A DNA stretch of 64,000 nt from Roseivirga sp. UBA6052 (GTDB lineage: Bacteria > Bacteroidota > Bacteroidia > Cytophagales > Cyclobacteriaceae). The notes below the pieces were generated by a model that worked only from the letters and a program-made list of their open reading frames with translations, ran no database searches and was not told where the DNA came from. Below, piece after piece: positions 9,234-17,009 of the stretch. The translations under genes were made by a program, and so were the position numbers. The stretch covers positions 56,001 to 120,000 of the forward strand of contig DIYO01000003.1 in assembly GCA_002427755.1 (NCBI GenBank), in the 5' to 3' direction. The number at the start of each line of letters is the position of its first letter. Within the stretch, counting starts at the first letter, position 1.

Positions 9234-9241
9234 TATATTTG
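9234..9241 (+). promoter_or_regulatory. -7 promoter element of the chaperone-usher-like operon
   Basis: TATATTTG is a perfect TAnnTTTG element 31 bases before the proposed TTG start of the barrel gene. No TTG stands at the usual 17-23 base spacing, so initiation may depend on an activator. Confidence 0.5.
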
Positions 9242-9272
9242 ATTTACCTAACACCAAAGGAACTAACTTATT

Positions 9273-12185
9273 TTGACTACTCGTACTCCCAGAGTCTGCA
9301 GCGTGAGCTGTATCCCTGTGGTTGTAGTAATCTTGTTGTTGCTCAATTTCACCTTAGCAGCTCAGCAAAATACTACATCAAACGGCCTTACGCTTCAGTT
9401 CGTAAAGGCTGAGTCTAATGGTTCCGTTAGCGAAGTTGCCTCCAATGTTTTAAAAGTTGTCAATAATTCGGGTAGACGATATGTCTTCAATTTAGAGATC
9501 GCGAGCCCTCAAGGTTGGCAATCTATGCTAGACGCAGAAAAGGTTTACAATGTGGCCAATAGAGATAGTCTGTTTATACCGGTAAGGATCATTCCTCAAA
9601 AAGATGCTACAGGTAATGTCAATTATTTCATCAATGCAACTGCCGTAACCACTCAAGGTATTCCGGTTGCCTCGGCTCCATGGTCAATGCAGATCAAGAA
9701 GGTTTCTCGTTGGTTTGCTTCACTTCAGAACAATGAGGCTTATTTCCCATCAGGTGGAAATGAAACGGAATTCAGTATCAATGTTAAAAACCAGGGTAAT
9801 TCACCTGAGAATGTTCAAATACTTTTCAACCCTAGTGCCAAAATTCAGATAACTAATTTGGAAGGTGAGCCATTTGCAGAGAATAGTTTGAATTTGGCAT
9901 TAGCTGTAGATGTAGATACAACATTAACATTTAAAGCTCGCTTAGACGACAAAGCAAAAAAAGAGAGTTTCTTTTCTGCAGGAGCGGTAAATGAAGAGGA
10001 AGAGTCTCAGACCGATTACAAAGTCCAAATTCAAATAAGAGATATCAGCGGTAATAGATCTAGCTGGGGTGGAAGAGTTGATCTAAAGAAACTGAAAAAA
10101 GTAGTGAAGTTTGATTCAGATCTAGGGTCATCTACTTTACCATTACGAGTTGAGTTCAATACCTACAATATCCTGTCTCAATTCACAAACTTCACTTTAG
10201 ATCTTAGTGGGGACGCTGAATTGGGGAATGATAGGTTCTTGAGGTATTACTATCAGACTATTATTTCTACCAATAGCCTATCTGGAACTCAATTCTTGGG
10301 TTCTTACAGATTTGCGCAATACAGAACGCCTAAATTCTTTGTGTCGGCTGGGGATATAGGTGCGAACAAGGAGCTTTTGTTAAATGGTACCGGTATTCGT
10401 GGAGGATACAATACGGACAAACTGAACGTATCAGGTATTTTCGTTACAAGAAGACAAAATGCAAACCTCAATAATAATCTGAACAGTTTCGGAGCTACCG
10501 CTAACTATCGATCTGGCAAGGGGTGGAATGCTTCAGTAGATCTTGTTAATCAGGACGATCAATTTAATCAGACGAATAGAAGTCTGATTAATACAGGAGT
10601 GAACTACCGTTTTAAGAATCAGAGTCGAGCAGAGGTTAAGGTAGGTTATTCGAATGAAGTTCATCAAGGAGCAAATGGATCATTTAATACTCCCGGTTTT
10701 GGATTAACCGCACGCTACACAGGCAAAGTGAAAGGTGTCTCAGTATCAACTTTGTTAAGATATAACTCAAACACATTTTCTTCTCAGTTCCGAGGCATGA
10801 GAGGTATTAATACGAATGCGCGATACCAATTGAATGACAAATATTTCTTGGCCTTGCGTTTAAACGTGAATACTCGTGATCCTGAAATCTACAGTAAGGG
10901 TGTTCTTTTTCCACAACGATTCTTTAAGAGAAACTCTTATGAAGCGCGTTTAGGTTGGAATACCGAGACCGGTAATTTCGTTTTCTTCCCAAGAATAATG
11001 CAAGAAGAGCTGCTAGGGGTAAGAACTACCACAACCGGAGCAGGTATTAGCTATTCTTCCGGTAAAATGTCCGAAGCTAAATTCTTCTCTAGATTCTACA
11101 CAGGTTTTATTAATGCATTGGATTACGAGATTGATCCTTACTTAGTGTACAGGTGGGAGAATACTTTGAGATATAAAAATTTGAATGTCTCGGCTCGCTA
11201 TTACTTTGGTCCTTTTAACGTGCTAGATAATTTAAGAGTAGTCGAAGATGGCATTAATCCTCAGTCACTATTTATATCTGCTTTTGCGCGATTGAATTTT
11301 AAAGAGGCGAGATTGTCGGTAAGACCAATGTTCAATATGGGCTATGAATCTGTACTAGCTCGCTGGCGCATGAACATATCTCCACAGTTTACTTATTTCT
11401 CTAGATCTGGGTTTGAGTTCAACGCTACCATAGACTTCTTCACAATTAACCAGGGTGAGAGTCCGCTAGCTAGTATTTCAGAAACAGGAGTAAATGCTTT
11501 CAATCCATTTAACCAGAGCAATTCATTCTTAAGAGTTGGGATAGCAAAGGATTTCAACTTTAAAAAGCCGAACAAAAAGACCCATGATTTAGAGGTTGTG
11601 GTGTTTAAGGATCTCAATGGAAATAACAGAAGGGATCAAGGGGAAGAATATGAGAAAGATGTAATCGTAAGAGTCAATGGAGAATCATTAATGACCGATT
11701 CTGAGGGCACAGTGATATTCCGAGATCTCCCAGAAGATGAGTACATCGTGAATACCAACTTGCTTACAAACGTTGAAGGTTGGTTTAAATCTAAAGGTGT
11801 TTCTGTAAATATGGACAAGGACCAAGCCTTGTTTATACCATTAAAGAGAGGAGTTCAAATCAATGGTAATATCATATTCCAAAGAGCGCAGTTCTCTGCT
11901 ATTGGTGAAAACCGATTGGATTTAAATGGAATCAGAGTTATAGCGCAAGATCAAAATGGTGATCAGTATACAGCACTTACTAATCTGGACGGAAACTTTA
12001 GGCTTTACGTACCATTTGGGCAATATACAATTCGTGTAAATGAGCAAGCTGTAGATGATCAGTTTGAATTTGCACAAAGCTCTTACAGCTTAAGTGTTAA
12101 CGATGTAAGCGTGAATTATCAGTTGAGTTTTTATCTCATTGAAAAGAGAAGAAGACTGAACATTAGAAAATTTGACAACAACTAA
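9273..12185 (+). CDS. Usher-like outer-membrane beta-barrel protein with Ig-like and regulatory-like domains
   Basis: A protein of 970 residues with a signal region (CIPVVVVILLLLNFTLAAQQ). Residues about 30-270 are beta-sandwich Ig/NEW3-like modules. About 280-770 consist of alternating amphipathic strands with many Tyr/Phe/Arg/Asn residues, as in an outer-membrane barrel, and contain FVSAGDIGANKEL...GTGIRGG, reminiscent of the GD...RG motif of fimbrial ushers. About 780-870 hold an SdrD-B-like module (VFKDLNGNNRRDQGE) and about 880-960 a carboxypeptidase-regulatory-like module (TNLDGNFRLYVPFGQYTI). The next gene encodes a PapD-like chaperone 11 bases downstream. I infer a usher-like secretion pore; a porin or adhesin anchor is the alternative. 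The start is TTG: a stop lies at 9264-9266 and the first in-frame ATG would remove the signal peptide. Confidence 0.6.
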   Translation: MTTRTPRVCSVSCIPVVVVILLLLNFTLAAQQNTTSNGLTLQFVKAESNGSVSEVASNVLKVVNNSGRRYVFNLEIASPQGWQSMLDAEKVYNVANRDSLFIPVRIIPQKDATGNVNYFINATAVTTQGIPVASAPWSMQIKKVSRWFASLQNNEAYFPSGGNETEFSINVKNQGNSPENVQILFNPSAKIQITNLEGEPFAENSLNLALAVDVDTTLTFKARLDDKAKKESFFSAGAVNEEEESQTDYKVQIQIRDISGNRSSWGGRVDLKKLKKVVKFDSDLGSSTLPLRVEFNTYNILSQFTNFTLDLSGDAELGNDRFLRYYYQTIISTNSLSGTQFLGSYRFAQYRTPKFFVSAGDIGANKELLLNGTGIRGGYNTDKLNVSGIFVTRRQNANLNNNLNSFGATANYRSGKGWNASVDLVNQDDQFNQTNRSLINTGVNYRFKNQSRAEVKVGYSNEVHQGANGSFNTPGFGLTARYTGKVKGVSVSTLLRYNSNTFSSQFRGMRGINTNARYQLNDKYFLALRLNVNTRDPEIYSKGVLFPQRFFKRNSYEARLGWNTETGNFVFFPRIMQEELLGVRTTTTGAGISYSSGKMSEAKFFSRFYTGFINALDYEIDPYLVYRWENTLRYKNLNVSARYYFGPFNVLDNLRVVEDGINPQSLFISAFARLNFKEARLSVRPMFNMGYESVLARWRMNISPQFTYFSRSGFEFNATIDFFTINQGESPLASISETGVNAFNPFNQSNSFLRVGIAKDFNFKKPNKKTHDLEVVVFKDLNGNNRRDQGEEYEKDVIVRVNGESLMTDSEGTVIFRDLPEDEYIVNTNLLTNVEGWFKSKGVSVNMDKDQALFIPLKRGVQINGNIIFQRAQFSAIGENRLDLNGIRVIAQDQNGDQYTALTNLDGNFRLYVPFGQYTIRVNEQAVDDQFEFAQSSYSLSVNDVSVNYQLSFYLIEKRRRLNIRKFDNN

Positions 12186-12196
12186 CAATCGACATA

Positions 12197-13027
12197 ATGA
12201 ACAAAAGAAACAACAATCGAACGAGGCGGATGGTGGCATTAATGCTACTCATGACGCTGATATTTTTTGATGCTTTTAGTCAAAAAATTTCCACATCGCC
12301 TACACGGTTAAATTTCAAGGTGAGTCCTGGTGGTTCTCAGCGAGCGATTATAACTGTAACGAATAATGCTGATAAAAGGCATGATTTCAATGTAGACTTT
12401 GGAGATTTTGACGCCAGTCGCGAAGGCAAGAGTAAGTTCCTTGAAAAAGGAGTATTACCAAGATCTTGTGCCGATTGGTTAAGTGCTTCTCCTTCTTTAT
12501 TCTCTTTGGAGCCTGGTGAGGCGCAAAGGGTAGAGCTAACAATGGATGTACCACAAGACTCTGCGGCTTTTATAGCGCGTTGGGCCGTGGCATATATACA
12601 GTTGGCAGAAGAGAGAAGAGGACAGCAGGAAGGCAATGATGGTCTCATCATTAATTTAAATCAATCATACAGGTTTGGGGTATACGTATTCCAGACTCCT
12701 CCGAATGCCACCTATGCTAAAGGAGAATTGATTGACTTTAAATATGATAATGATCAATTGAAGCTGAGACTGCGTAATCTGGGAGAGACATTCCTAAAGT
12801 GTAATTCTTATGCAGAGCTCACCAATCTACAGACGGGTGAAGTCTCAAGGCTTAAGGCTAGAAACTTTACAGTGCTACCTGCCAGTAACCGAGATGTGTC
12901 TTTTATTATTCCAAAATCCTATAAACCGGGAACCTACTCTGTATTGGGTGTGCTCGATTATGGGAATAGAGATGAGATAGAAGCTGCAGAAATTGAAATT
13001 ACAATTCCACCGAAAAGCAACGAATAG
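12197..13027 (+). CDS. PapD-like periplasmic pilus-assembly chaperone
   Basis: A protein of 276 residues with a signal peptide ending near DAFSQ. The first domain (about 30-160) reads like the N-terminal Ig domain of fimbrial chaperones: ISTSPTRLNFKVSPGGSQRAIITVTNN, then a long segment, then LEPGEAQRVELTMDVP, with the basic and hydrophobic pattern of strand G1 near GLIINLNQSYRFGVYVF. The second domain (about 170-270) is a second beta sandwich (LKLRLRNLGETFLKCNSYAEL). Family members hold secreted beta subunits in the periplasm and hand them to an outer-membrane usher. It sits between the barrel gene and two subunit-like genes, consistent with that job. Confidence 0.7.
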   Translation: MNKRNNNRTRRMVALMLLMTLIFFDAFSQKISTSPTRLNFKVSPGGSQRAIITVTNNADKRHDFNVDFGDFDASREGKSKFLEKGVLPRSCADWLSASPSLFSLEPGEAQRVELTMDVPQDSAAFIARWAVAYIQLAEERRGQQEGNDGLIINLNQSYRFGVYVFQTPPNATYAKGELIDFKYDNDQLKLRLRNLGETFLKCNSYAELTNLQTGEVSRLKARNFTVLPASNRDVSFIIPKSYKPGTYSVLGVLDYGNRDEIEAAEIEITIPPKSNE

Positions 13028-13028
13028 T

Positions 13029-13187
13029 ATGACGGCCTTAGAAAACTCTCATGGCAGATTATCAGGTGCTTACAAAGAAAGTGCTTCGAAAATAATAGAG
13101 ATTTTTTCTAGGGAGATTTGTATATATGAAAATAAGTTCATACATTCACATGTCGAAACTTTTAACCTAAACATTATTTACTCATGA
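13029..13187 (+). CDS. Possible small ORF filling the chaperone-subunit gap
   Basis: A 52-codon reading frame starts with ATG 2 bases after the chaperone stop and ends in a TGA that overlaps the ATG of the first subunit gene (ATGA). No signal peptide or recognisable motif is present and composition is AT-rich like spacer DNA. It could be a coupling leader, or chance in a 156-base gap. Confidence 0.2.
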   Translation: MTALENSHGRLSGAYKESASKIIEIFSREICIYENKFIHSHVETFNLNIIYS

Positions 13188-13777
13188 AAAAACTATTTAG
13201 AATCAAGGCTTTAGTCGTAGCGACTTTACTAGCCGTGACTTTCGCAAACACTGCGAATGCACAAGTTTTGCCAGACGATAATGAGTTCGTCTATGTAGCA
13301 ATGGACCTTCAAGGTGTATTGGATCTAACGTTAGCTACTGACCCTAATGTTGAGTTTACATTCAACACTATCCCGTCTTATGTTAACGGTATTATCAAGC
13401 CTAACGTAACTGAATTAAGAGTAGAGTCTACTGTGCCTTGGGACTTATATGTACAGGCTGAGACTGCTCAGTGGGACCAGTTGCAACCATTCTCTAGTGC
13501 AGGTACTGACATTATTCCTTCTACTTTATTAGAAGTAAGAGTAATTGACGGTGCAAATAACTCTGCGCTTACAGATTTCACTGGTTTAACTGATACTCGT
13601 TTAGATATCGTTGGTTCAATAGCAACTGCTGATGGTATAGCTGCAGGATCTTATTTGACCACTCCAGCTACTCACTTCTTCAGAGTTGATTATAGAATCA
13701 TTCCTACGTTGACTGCACAGTACCAAGCAGGATACTATGGCTTGAACGTGATCTACACTTTAGCTGAGGATCTTTAA
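13184..13777 (+). CDS. Secreted beta-rich protein, candidate major subunit
   Basis: A protein of 197 residues with a clear signal peptide (KALVVATLLAVTFANTANAQ). The mature part is beta-rich with blocks FTFNTIPSYVNGII, VESTVPWDLYVQAE and AGTDIIPSTLLEVR. It ends in an alternating hydrophobic strand, YYGLNVIYTLAEDL. The same blocks and the same ending recur in the next gene, so the two are paralogs. A C-terminal strand with alternating hydrophobic residues, next to a PapD-like chaperone, is what donor-strand-complemented pilus subunits look like; this is inference. The gene is followed by a strong terminator, fitting a highly expressed major subunit. No named family was recognised. Confidence 0.75.
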   Translation: MKKLFRIKALVVATLLAVTFANTANAQVLPDDNEFVYVAMDLQGVLDLTLATDPNVEFTFNTIPSYVNGIIKPNVTELRVESTVPWDLYVQAETAQWDQLQPFSSAGTDIIPSTLLEVRVIDGANNSALTDFTGLTDTRLDIVGSIATADGIAAGSYLTTPATHFFRVDYRIIPTLTAQYQAGYYGLNVIYTLAEDL

Positions 13778-13841
13778 GAAATAAAAATATATAGTTTACT
13801 AAGACGTAGTAAATAAGTTAGTTCGATTTATGTTGATTGGT

Positions 13842-13879
13842 AAAAGGGGTGGCGATTTCGCTACCCTTTTTCTTTTTTT
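13842..13879 (+). terminator. Terminator between the two subunit-like genes
   Basis: The stem 13842-13855 pairs with 13858-13871 (two G-T wobbles; the innermost pair is probably open), followed by a T-rich run to 13879. It lies 14 bases before the second subunit gene, which then needs read-through or its own promoter. Confidence 0.85.
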
Positions 13880-13893
13880 AAGTAGTTTTGTAT

Positions 13894-14448
13894 ATGCTCA
13901 GAAGCTATCGCTTCATATTGCTATTTCTCCTATTCACCTCTTCACTGGCTGGCCAAACGCTAGATATCAGTATTACAAGAGGTACTGATCTTGATTTTAC
14001 CTTTAACACTATTCAGAAATATATTAATGGAGTTATTGTAGCCAACGCTACAGAATTTTTAATTGAGTCTTCTGCGCAATGGGATTTGTACGTAGGTACC
14101 CAAACCAATACCCCTGGTCAATGGGATTTACTTACCTCTTATGCGAGTGCCGGAAGCAACATTATACCGGTTTCAATTCTTGAAATTAGAGCCGCAAGCC
14201 CAGCAGGAACATCTCAACAAGCCGCCTTTGTACCGCTTCAAGATATTTCCAATCCAGTTTACCTCATTGGATCTGGAGCTGATGATCTCTTAACAACCAC
14301 CGGGGTGGGTACCAATGCACCAGGTGACCCTGTCAATGATGCATTTACACATAGATTTAGGATTGATTACCGACTTGTACCAGGAATGAACTATACACCT
14401 GGTGTATATTCATTAACGGTAGTTTTTACATTGGCAGAAGACCTTTAA
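13894..14448 (+). CDS. Secreted beta-rich protein, paralog of the preceding subunit (candidate minor subunit)
   Basis: A protein of 184 residues with a signal peptide (FILLFLLFTSSLAGQ). It repeats the blocks of its neighbour: FTFNTIQKYINGVI, IESSAQWDLYVGTQ, AGSNIIPVSILEIR, and the closing strand YSLTVVFTLAEDL. The insert between the third block and the C-terminal strand differs in length. I chose ATG at 13894; a TTG at 13888 is also in frame. Because a terminator precedes it, it is probably made in smaller amounts than its neighbour, like tip or base subunits in pilus operons (inference). A TAGTTTTG at 13883-13890 resembles a promoter but lies too close to the ATG unless the mRNA is leaderless. 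Confidence 0.7.
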   Translation: MLRSYRFILLFLLFTSSLAGQTLDISITRGTDLDFTFNTIQKYINGVIVANATEFLIESSAQWDLYVGTQTNTPGQWDLLTSYASAGSNIIPVSILEIRAASPAGTSQQAAFVPLQDISNPVYLIGSGADDLLTTTGVGTNAPGDPVNDAFTHRFRIDYRLVPGMNYTPGVYSLTVVFTLAEDL

Positions 14449-14504
14449 ATACCTCTATTTCTTCCCTTCTTTCTTAACTATATTCGTAGCCAAATCTTTG
14501 AAAT

Positions 14505-15557
14505 ATGGCCTTGAATATTCCTTTACTCAAAAATGTATGTGAAATAGCTGGAGCACCAGGTTATGAAAAACGTGTGCGTGATCTAGTAATTGCTGAAGTT
14601 ACGCCTTTGGTGGATGAACTCTCAGTAGATAATCTGGGGAATGTGATTACCATTAAAAAAGGCGTGAGCAACCCTGATGGTAAAAAGGTAATGGTGGCCG
14701 CACACATGGATGAGATCGGTTTTATAGTTACACACATAGATGAGCAAGGCTTTGTTAGATTTCACACCCTCGGTGGTTTCGATCCTAAAACCTTGACTGC
14801 ACAACGCGTGATTATTCATGGAAAGGAAGATGTTGTGGGCGTAATGGGCTCGAAACCCATACATGTTATGACTGCCGAGGAACGCCAGAAAGTAGCGAAA
14901 ACTACTGACTATTTCATCGACTTGGGTATGTCAAAGGAAGAGGTAGAAAAAGTTGTGAGTATAGGTGATCCTATAACACGCGAGCGAGAACTCATAGAAA
15001 TGGGAGATTGTGTTAATTGTAAGTCTATAGATAATCGCGTTTCAGTTTTTATTCTGATTGAAACATTGAGACAATTAAAAGATCAGCCCTACGATGTATA
15101 TGGGGTATTTACTGTTCAAGAAGAAGTGGGTCTCAGAGGAGCGAATGTCTCAGCTCATACAATCAACCCTGATTTTGGTTTTGGATTGGATACAACGATA
15201 GCCTTTGACTTACCGGGAGCTCAACCTCACGAAATGGTAACCAAACTAGGAGAGGGTACCGCAATTAAAGTTATGGATGCCTCTACCATTTGTGATTATC
15301 GAATGGTGGCCTATATGAAAGAAGTGGCTACTAAGAATAAAATTCAGTGGCAACCTGAGATTCTTACTGCTGGTGGAACTGATACGGCCGGAGTTCAACG
15401 AATGGGTAAAGATGGTGCTATTTCTGGAGCGGTTTCCATACCAACTAGGCACTTACATCAGGTGATAGAAATGGCTCATAAAGATGATATTCAGGCCTCT
15501 ATTGACCTACTAACTGCTTGTTTGGAAAATTTGGATCAGTATGATTGGAGCCATTAG
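14505..15557 (+). CDS. M42 family metallopeptidase (glutamyl/deblocking aminopeptidase-like)
   Basis: A cytoplasmic aminopeptidase of 350 residues. M42 metal ligands and catalytic residues are in order: His67 and Asp69 in VAAHMDEIGF, Asp in SIDNRVSVF, Glu-Glu in TVQEEVGLRG, Asp in FGLDTTIAFD, and His in PTRHLHQVIE. The dodecameric TET-type peptidases of this family trim short peptides from the N-terminus. The length is typical. There is no signal peptide. A near-match -7 element (TATATTCG, 14479-14486) lies 18 bases upstream. The stop overlaps the converging crcB stop by 4 bases. Confidence 0.92.
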   Translation: MALNIPLLKNVCEIAGAPGYEKRVRDLVIAEVTPLVDELSVDNLGNVITIKKGVSNPDGKKVMVAAHMDEIGFIVTHIDEQGFVRFHTLGGFDPKTLTAQRVIIHGKEDVVGVMGSKPIHVMTAEERQKVAKTTDYFIDLGMSKEEVEKVVSIGDPITRERELIEMGDCVNCKSIDNRVSVFILIETLRQLKDQPYDVYGVFTVQEEVGLRGANVSAHTINPDFGFGLDTTIAFDLPGAQPHEMVTKLGEGTAIKVMDASTICDYRMVAYMKEVATKNKIQWQPEILTAGGTDTAGVQRMGKDGAISGAVSIPTRHLHQVIEMAHKDDIQASIDLLTACLENLDQYDWSH

Positions 15558-15925
15558 GCTTTCGTAAGCTTATAAGAAATGTAGGCCAGGCTCATACCTA
15601 CTACAACACTTAAGCTCAAGTAAATGATCGCTTGTAGTGGTTTGTCCGAAAGAAGGCTATTTCCTTGATGGGCAAATGTCGAGAATGTGGTAAAACCTCC
15701 ACAGAATCCCGATATCAGTAATAAGTTAACCTGTGGTGTACCGAGCTTTTCTCTTTCTGCTAGCCCAATCAAAAGACCAATAAGTAAGCATCCAATAACA
15801 TTCACCACGAAAGTGCCATAAGGGGCGAAACCTTCTATTCTTTTATGAAGAGATTCTTGTATAAAGTACCTTAAGGCACTACCGATACCACCACCAAGCG
15901 CCACTATGAGCAGATTCTTTAACAT
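15554..15925 (-). CDS. crcB: Fluoride ion channel FluC/CrcB
   Basis: A membrane protein of 123 residues with four helices, the normal size for the dual-topology Fluc channel that lets F- leave the cell. Signature segments are present: GGGIGSALRYF at the N-terminus, GTFVVNVIGCLLIGLL around the conserved Asn, and GFCGGFTTFSTF with the phenylalanine box. Its ATG overlaps the upstream stop by one base (TAATG), so it is coupled to the preceding gene. I saw no fluoride riboswitch upstream. Confidence 0.92.
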   Translation of the reverse strand: MLKNLLIVALGGGIGSALRYFIQESLHKRIEGFAPYGTFVVNVIGCLLIGLLIGLAEREKLGTPQVNLLLISGFCGGFTTFSTFAHQGNSLLSDKPLQAIIYLSLSVVVGMSLAYISYKLTKA

Positions 15926-16368
15926 TACTCTTTGACCTCCTTCTTGGTTGCTTTCTTCTTAACGTACTTGTACACCTTATCGTAGTTGCTGTTTTCTTGG
16001 TTTGAAAGCTTAATGTAGCCTTTATTATTAAAGACTACTTTAAGCTGTTTGAACTCTGTTTTGTTTGTGTTGACAATGGTCTCTTGCCAAGCACCAATTT
16101 CTGTAACAGGTGTTGAAGATCGGTAAAGTCTAAACGGGAAATACACATGTACTATATCATGACTGATCTTTATGATCTTATAATTAAAGAGAAGTTTGTA
16201 GATCAATATAGACGTTGCGATGAGAAGGAAACCCAAGGCCACATATCGCCAAGTACCATCAGGTTCTGCTAAGACTTGTCTCATGAAATACAAAGAGCCA
16301 AACCCACTTATAACAGTAAAGACGGTTAGTGAGAATACGGTATTCCTTTTAGGACGGCTTTCGATCAT
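15925..16368 (-). CDS. Hypothetical two-helix membrane protein with PH-like domain
   Basis: A protein of 147 residues. Two membrane helices lie at about 13-30 and 42-60. They are followed by a beta-rich soluble part (IIKISHDIVHVYFPFRLYRSSTPVTEIGAW) that looks like the small bacterial PH-like domains found after paired helices. A Lys-rich tail ends the protein (YVKKKATKKEVKE). It lies between acpH (4-base overlap at its start) and crcB (1-base overlap at its end), so the three genes form one tightly packed operon. No specific function can be assigned. Confidence 0.7.
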   Translation of the reverse strand: MIESRPKRNTVFSLTVFTVISGFGSLYFMRQVLAEPDGTWRYVALGFLLIATSILIYKLLFNYKIIKISHDIVHVYFPFRLYRSSTPVTEIGAWQETIVNTNKTEFKQLKVVFNNKGYIKLSNQENSNYDKVYKYVKKKATKKEVKE

Positions 16369-16964
16369 AGCTTCGAATTAATTAAATCTTCTCTGAAATT
16401 AGAAATGTGGAGAATAGCTTCAGGAAAGAACTCTAAAAATTCTGATTGGTAAAGTTCAAAATCCTTTTGTAACCATTGAACGGATTTTTCCAATTGAACA
16501 TCAAACTTCGTTCTTCTACTTATTCCTTGAAGCGAACGGTGAATACCACCTAAATGTTGGTAGTTCAACAACCAATTTCCTCTAATCATATAAGGAAGCA
16601 TGTTCTGTGCTTTTGCTGGCAGCCAATCGATATTGCTCTCTAACAGTAAATAGGATTCTTGAGAGAACTTATCCAGTGGTTTTTCTGAGAATGACTCAAA
16701 ATTAACCGCCAATAGATGATCATAAAACATATCTATGATCACACCTGCATAGTGCCTGTAGCTCGACCAAAGTCGCTTTGTTCCTTCCTTTACTATAGGA
16801 TGTTTATCTGTGAAGTAGTCTATTTCTCTATGCACTTTTATACCAATGCATACCTCAGTAGGGTAGTTTTCTAAGTCATTACCTTTCACAAAGTCCCCAA
16901 TGAAATTCCCAATTTTGATTTGGTCGTTAGATCCTGATAATAAAAGATGGGCGAGATAATTGAT
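16365..16964 (-). CDS. acpH: Acyl carrier protein phosphodiesterase, apparently starting at ATC
   Basis: The protein matches AcpH (DUF479), which removes the phosphopantetheine arm from ACP. Recognisable blocks are YLAHLLLSG, IGNFIGDFVKGN, YPTEVCIGIKVHREIDYFTD, and MFYDHLLAVNFESFS. From the ATC at 16964 the product is 199 residues, close to the 193 of E. coli AcpH, and the ATC stands exactly where family members have their first Met (MNFLAHL). The frame contains no ATG, GTG or TTG between the stop upstream and the GTG at 16889. Starting at that GTG would delete the conserved His and Asp of the first 25 residues. Either ATC is used or the start has been lost by one base change. Confidence 0.75.
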   Translation of the reverse strand: MNYLAHLLLSGSNDQIKIGNFIGDFVKGNDLENYPTEVCIGIKVHREIDYFTDKHPIVKEGTKRLWSSYRHYAGVIIDMFYDHLLAVNFESFSEKPLDKFSQESYLLLESNIDWLPAKAQNMLPYMIRGNWLLNYQHLGGIHRSLQGISRRTKFDVQLEKSVQWLQKDFELYQSEFLEFFPEAILHISNFREDLINSKL

Positions 16965-16994
16965 AGTTTCTAGCTTTTCTTAAAGCTAGAAACT
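16965..16994 (-). other. 13-bp hairpin immediately before the acpH start
   Basis: Perfect inverted repeat, arms 16965-16977 and 16982-16994, loop of 4 bases. It ends one base before the ATC codon of acpH and has no T-run on either strand, so it is not a standard terminator. It would cover any ribosome-binding region of acpH. Confidence 0.6.
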
Positions 16995-17009
16995 TAGAAG
17001 GGTTAATGC

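Noticed and set aside
13883..13890. TAGTTTTG as promoter of the second subunit gene
   Set aside because: It ends three bases before the start codon and its -33 position lies in the terminator; it would need a leaderless mRNA, so I did not list it as a feature.
15926..16368. Fluoride riboswitch upstream of crcB
   Set aside because: crcB is translationally coupled to an upstream coding gene and there is no free leader for an aptamer.
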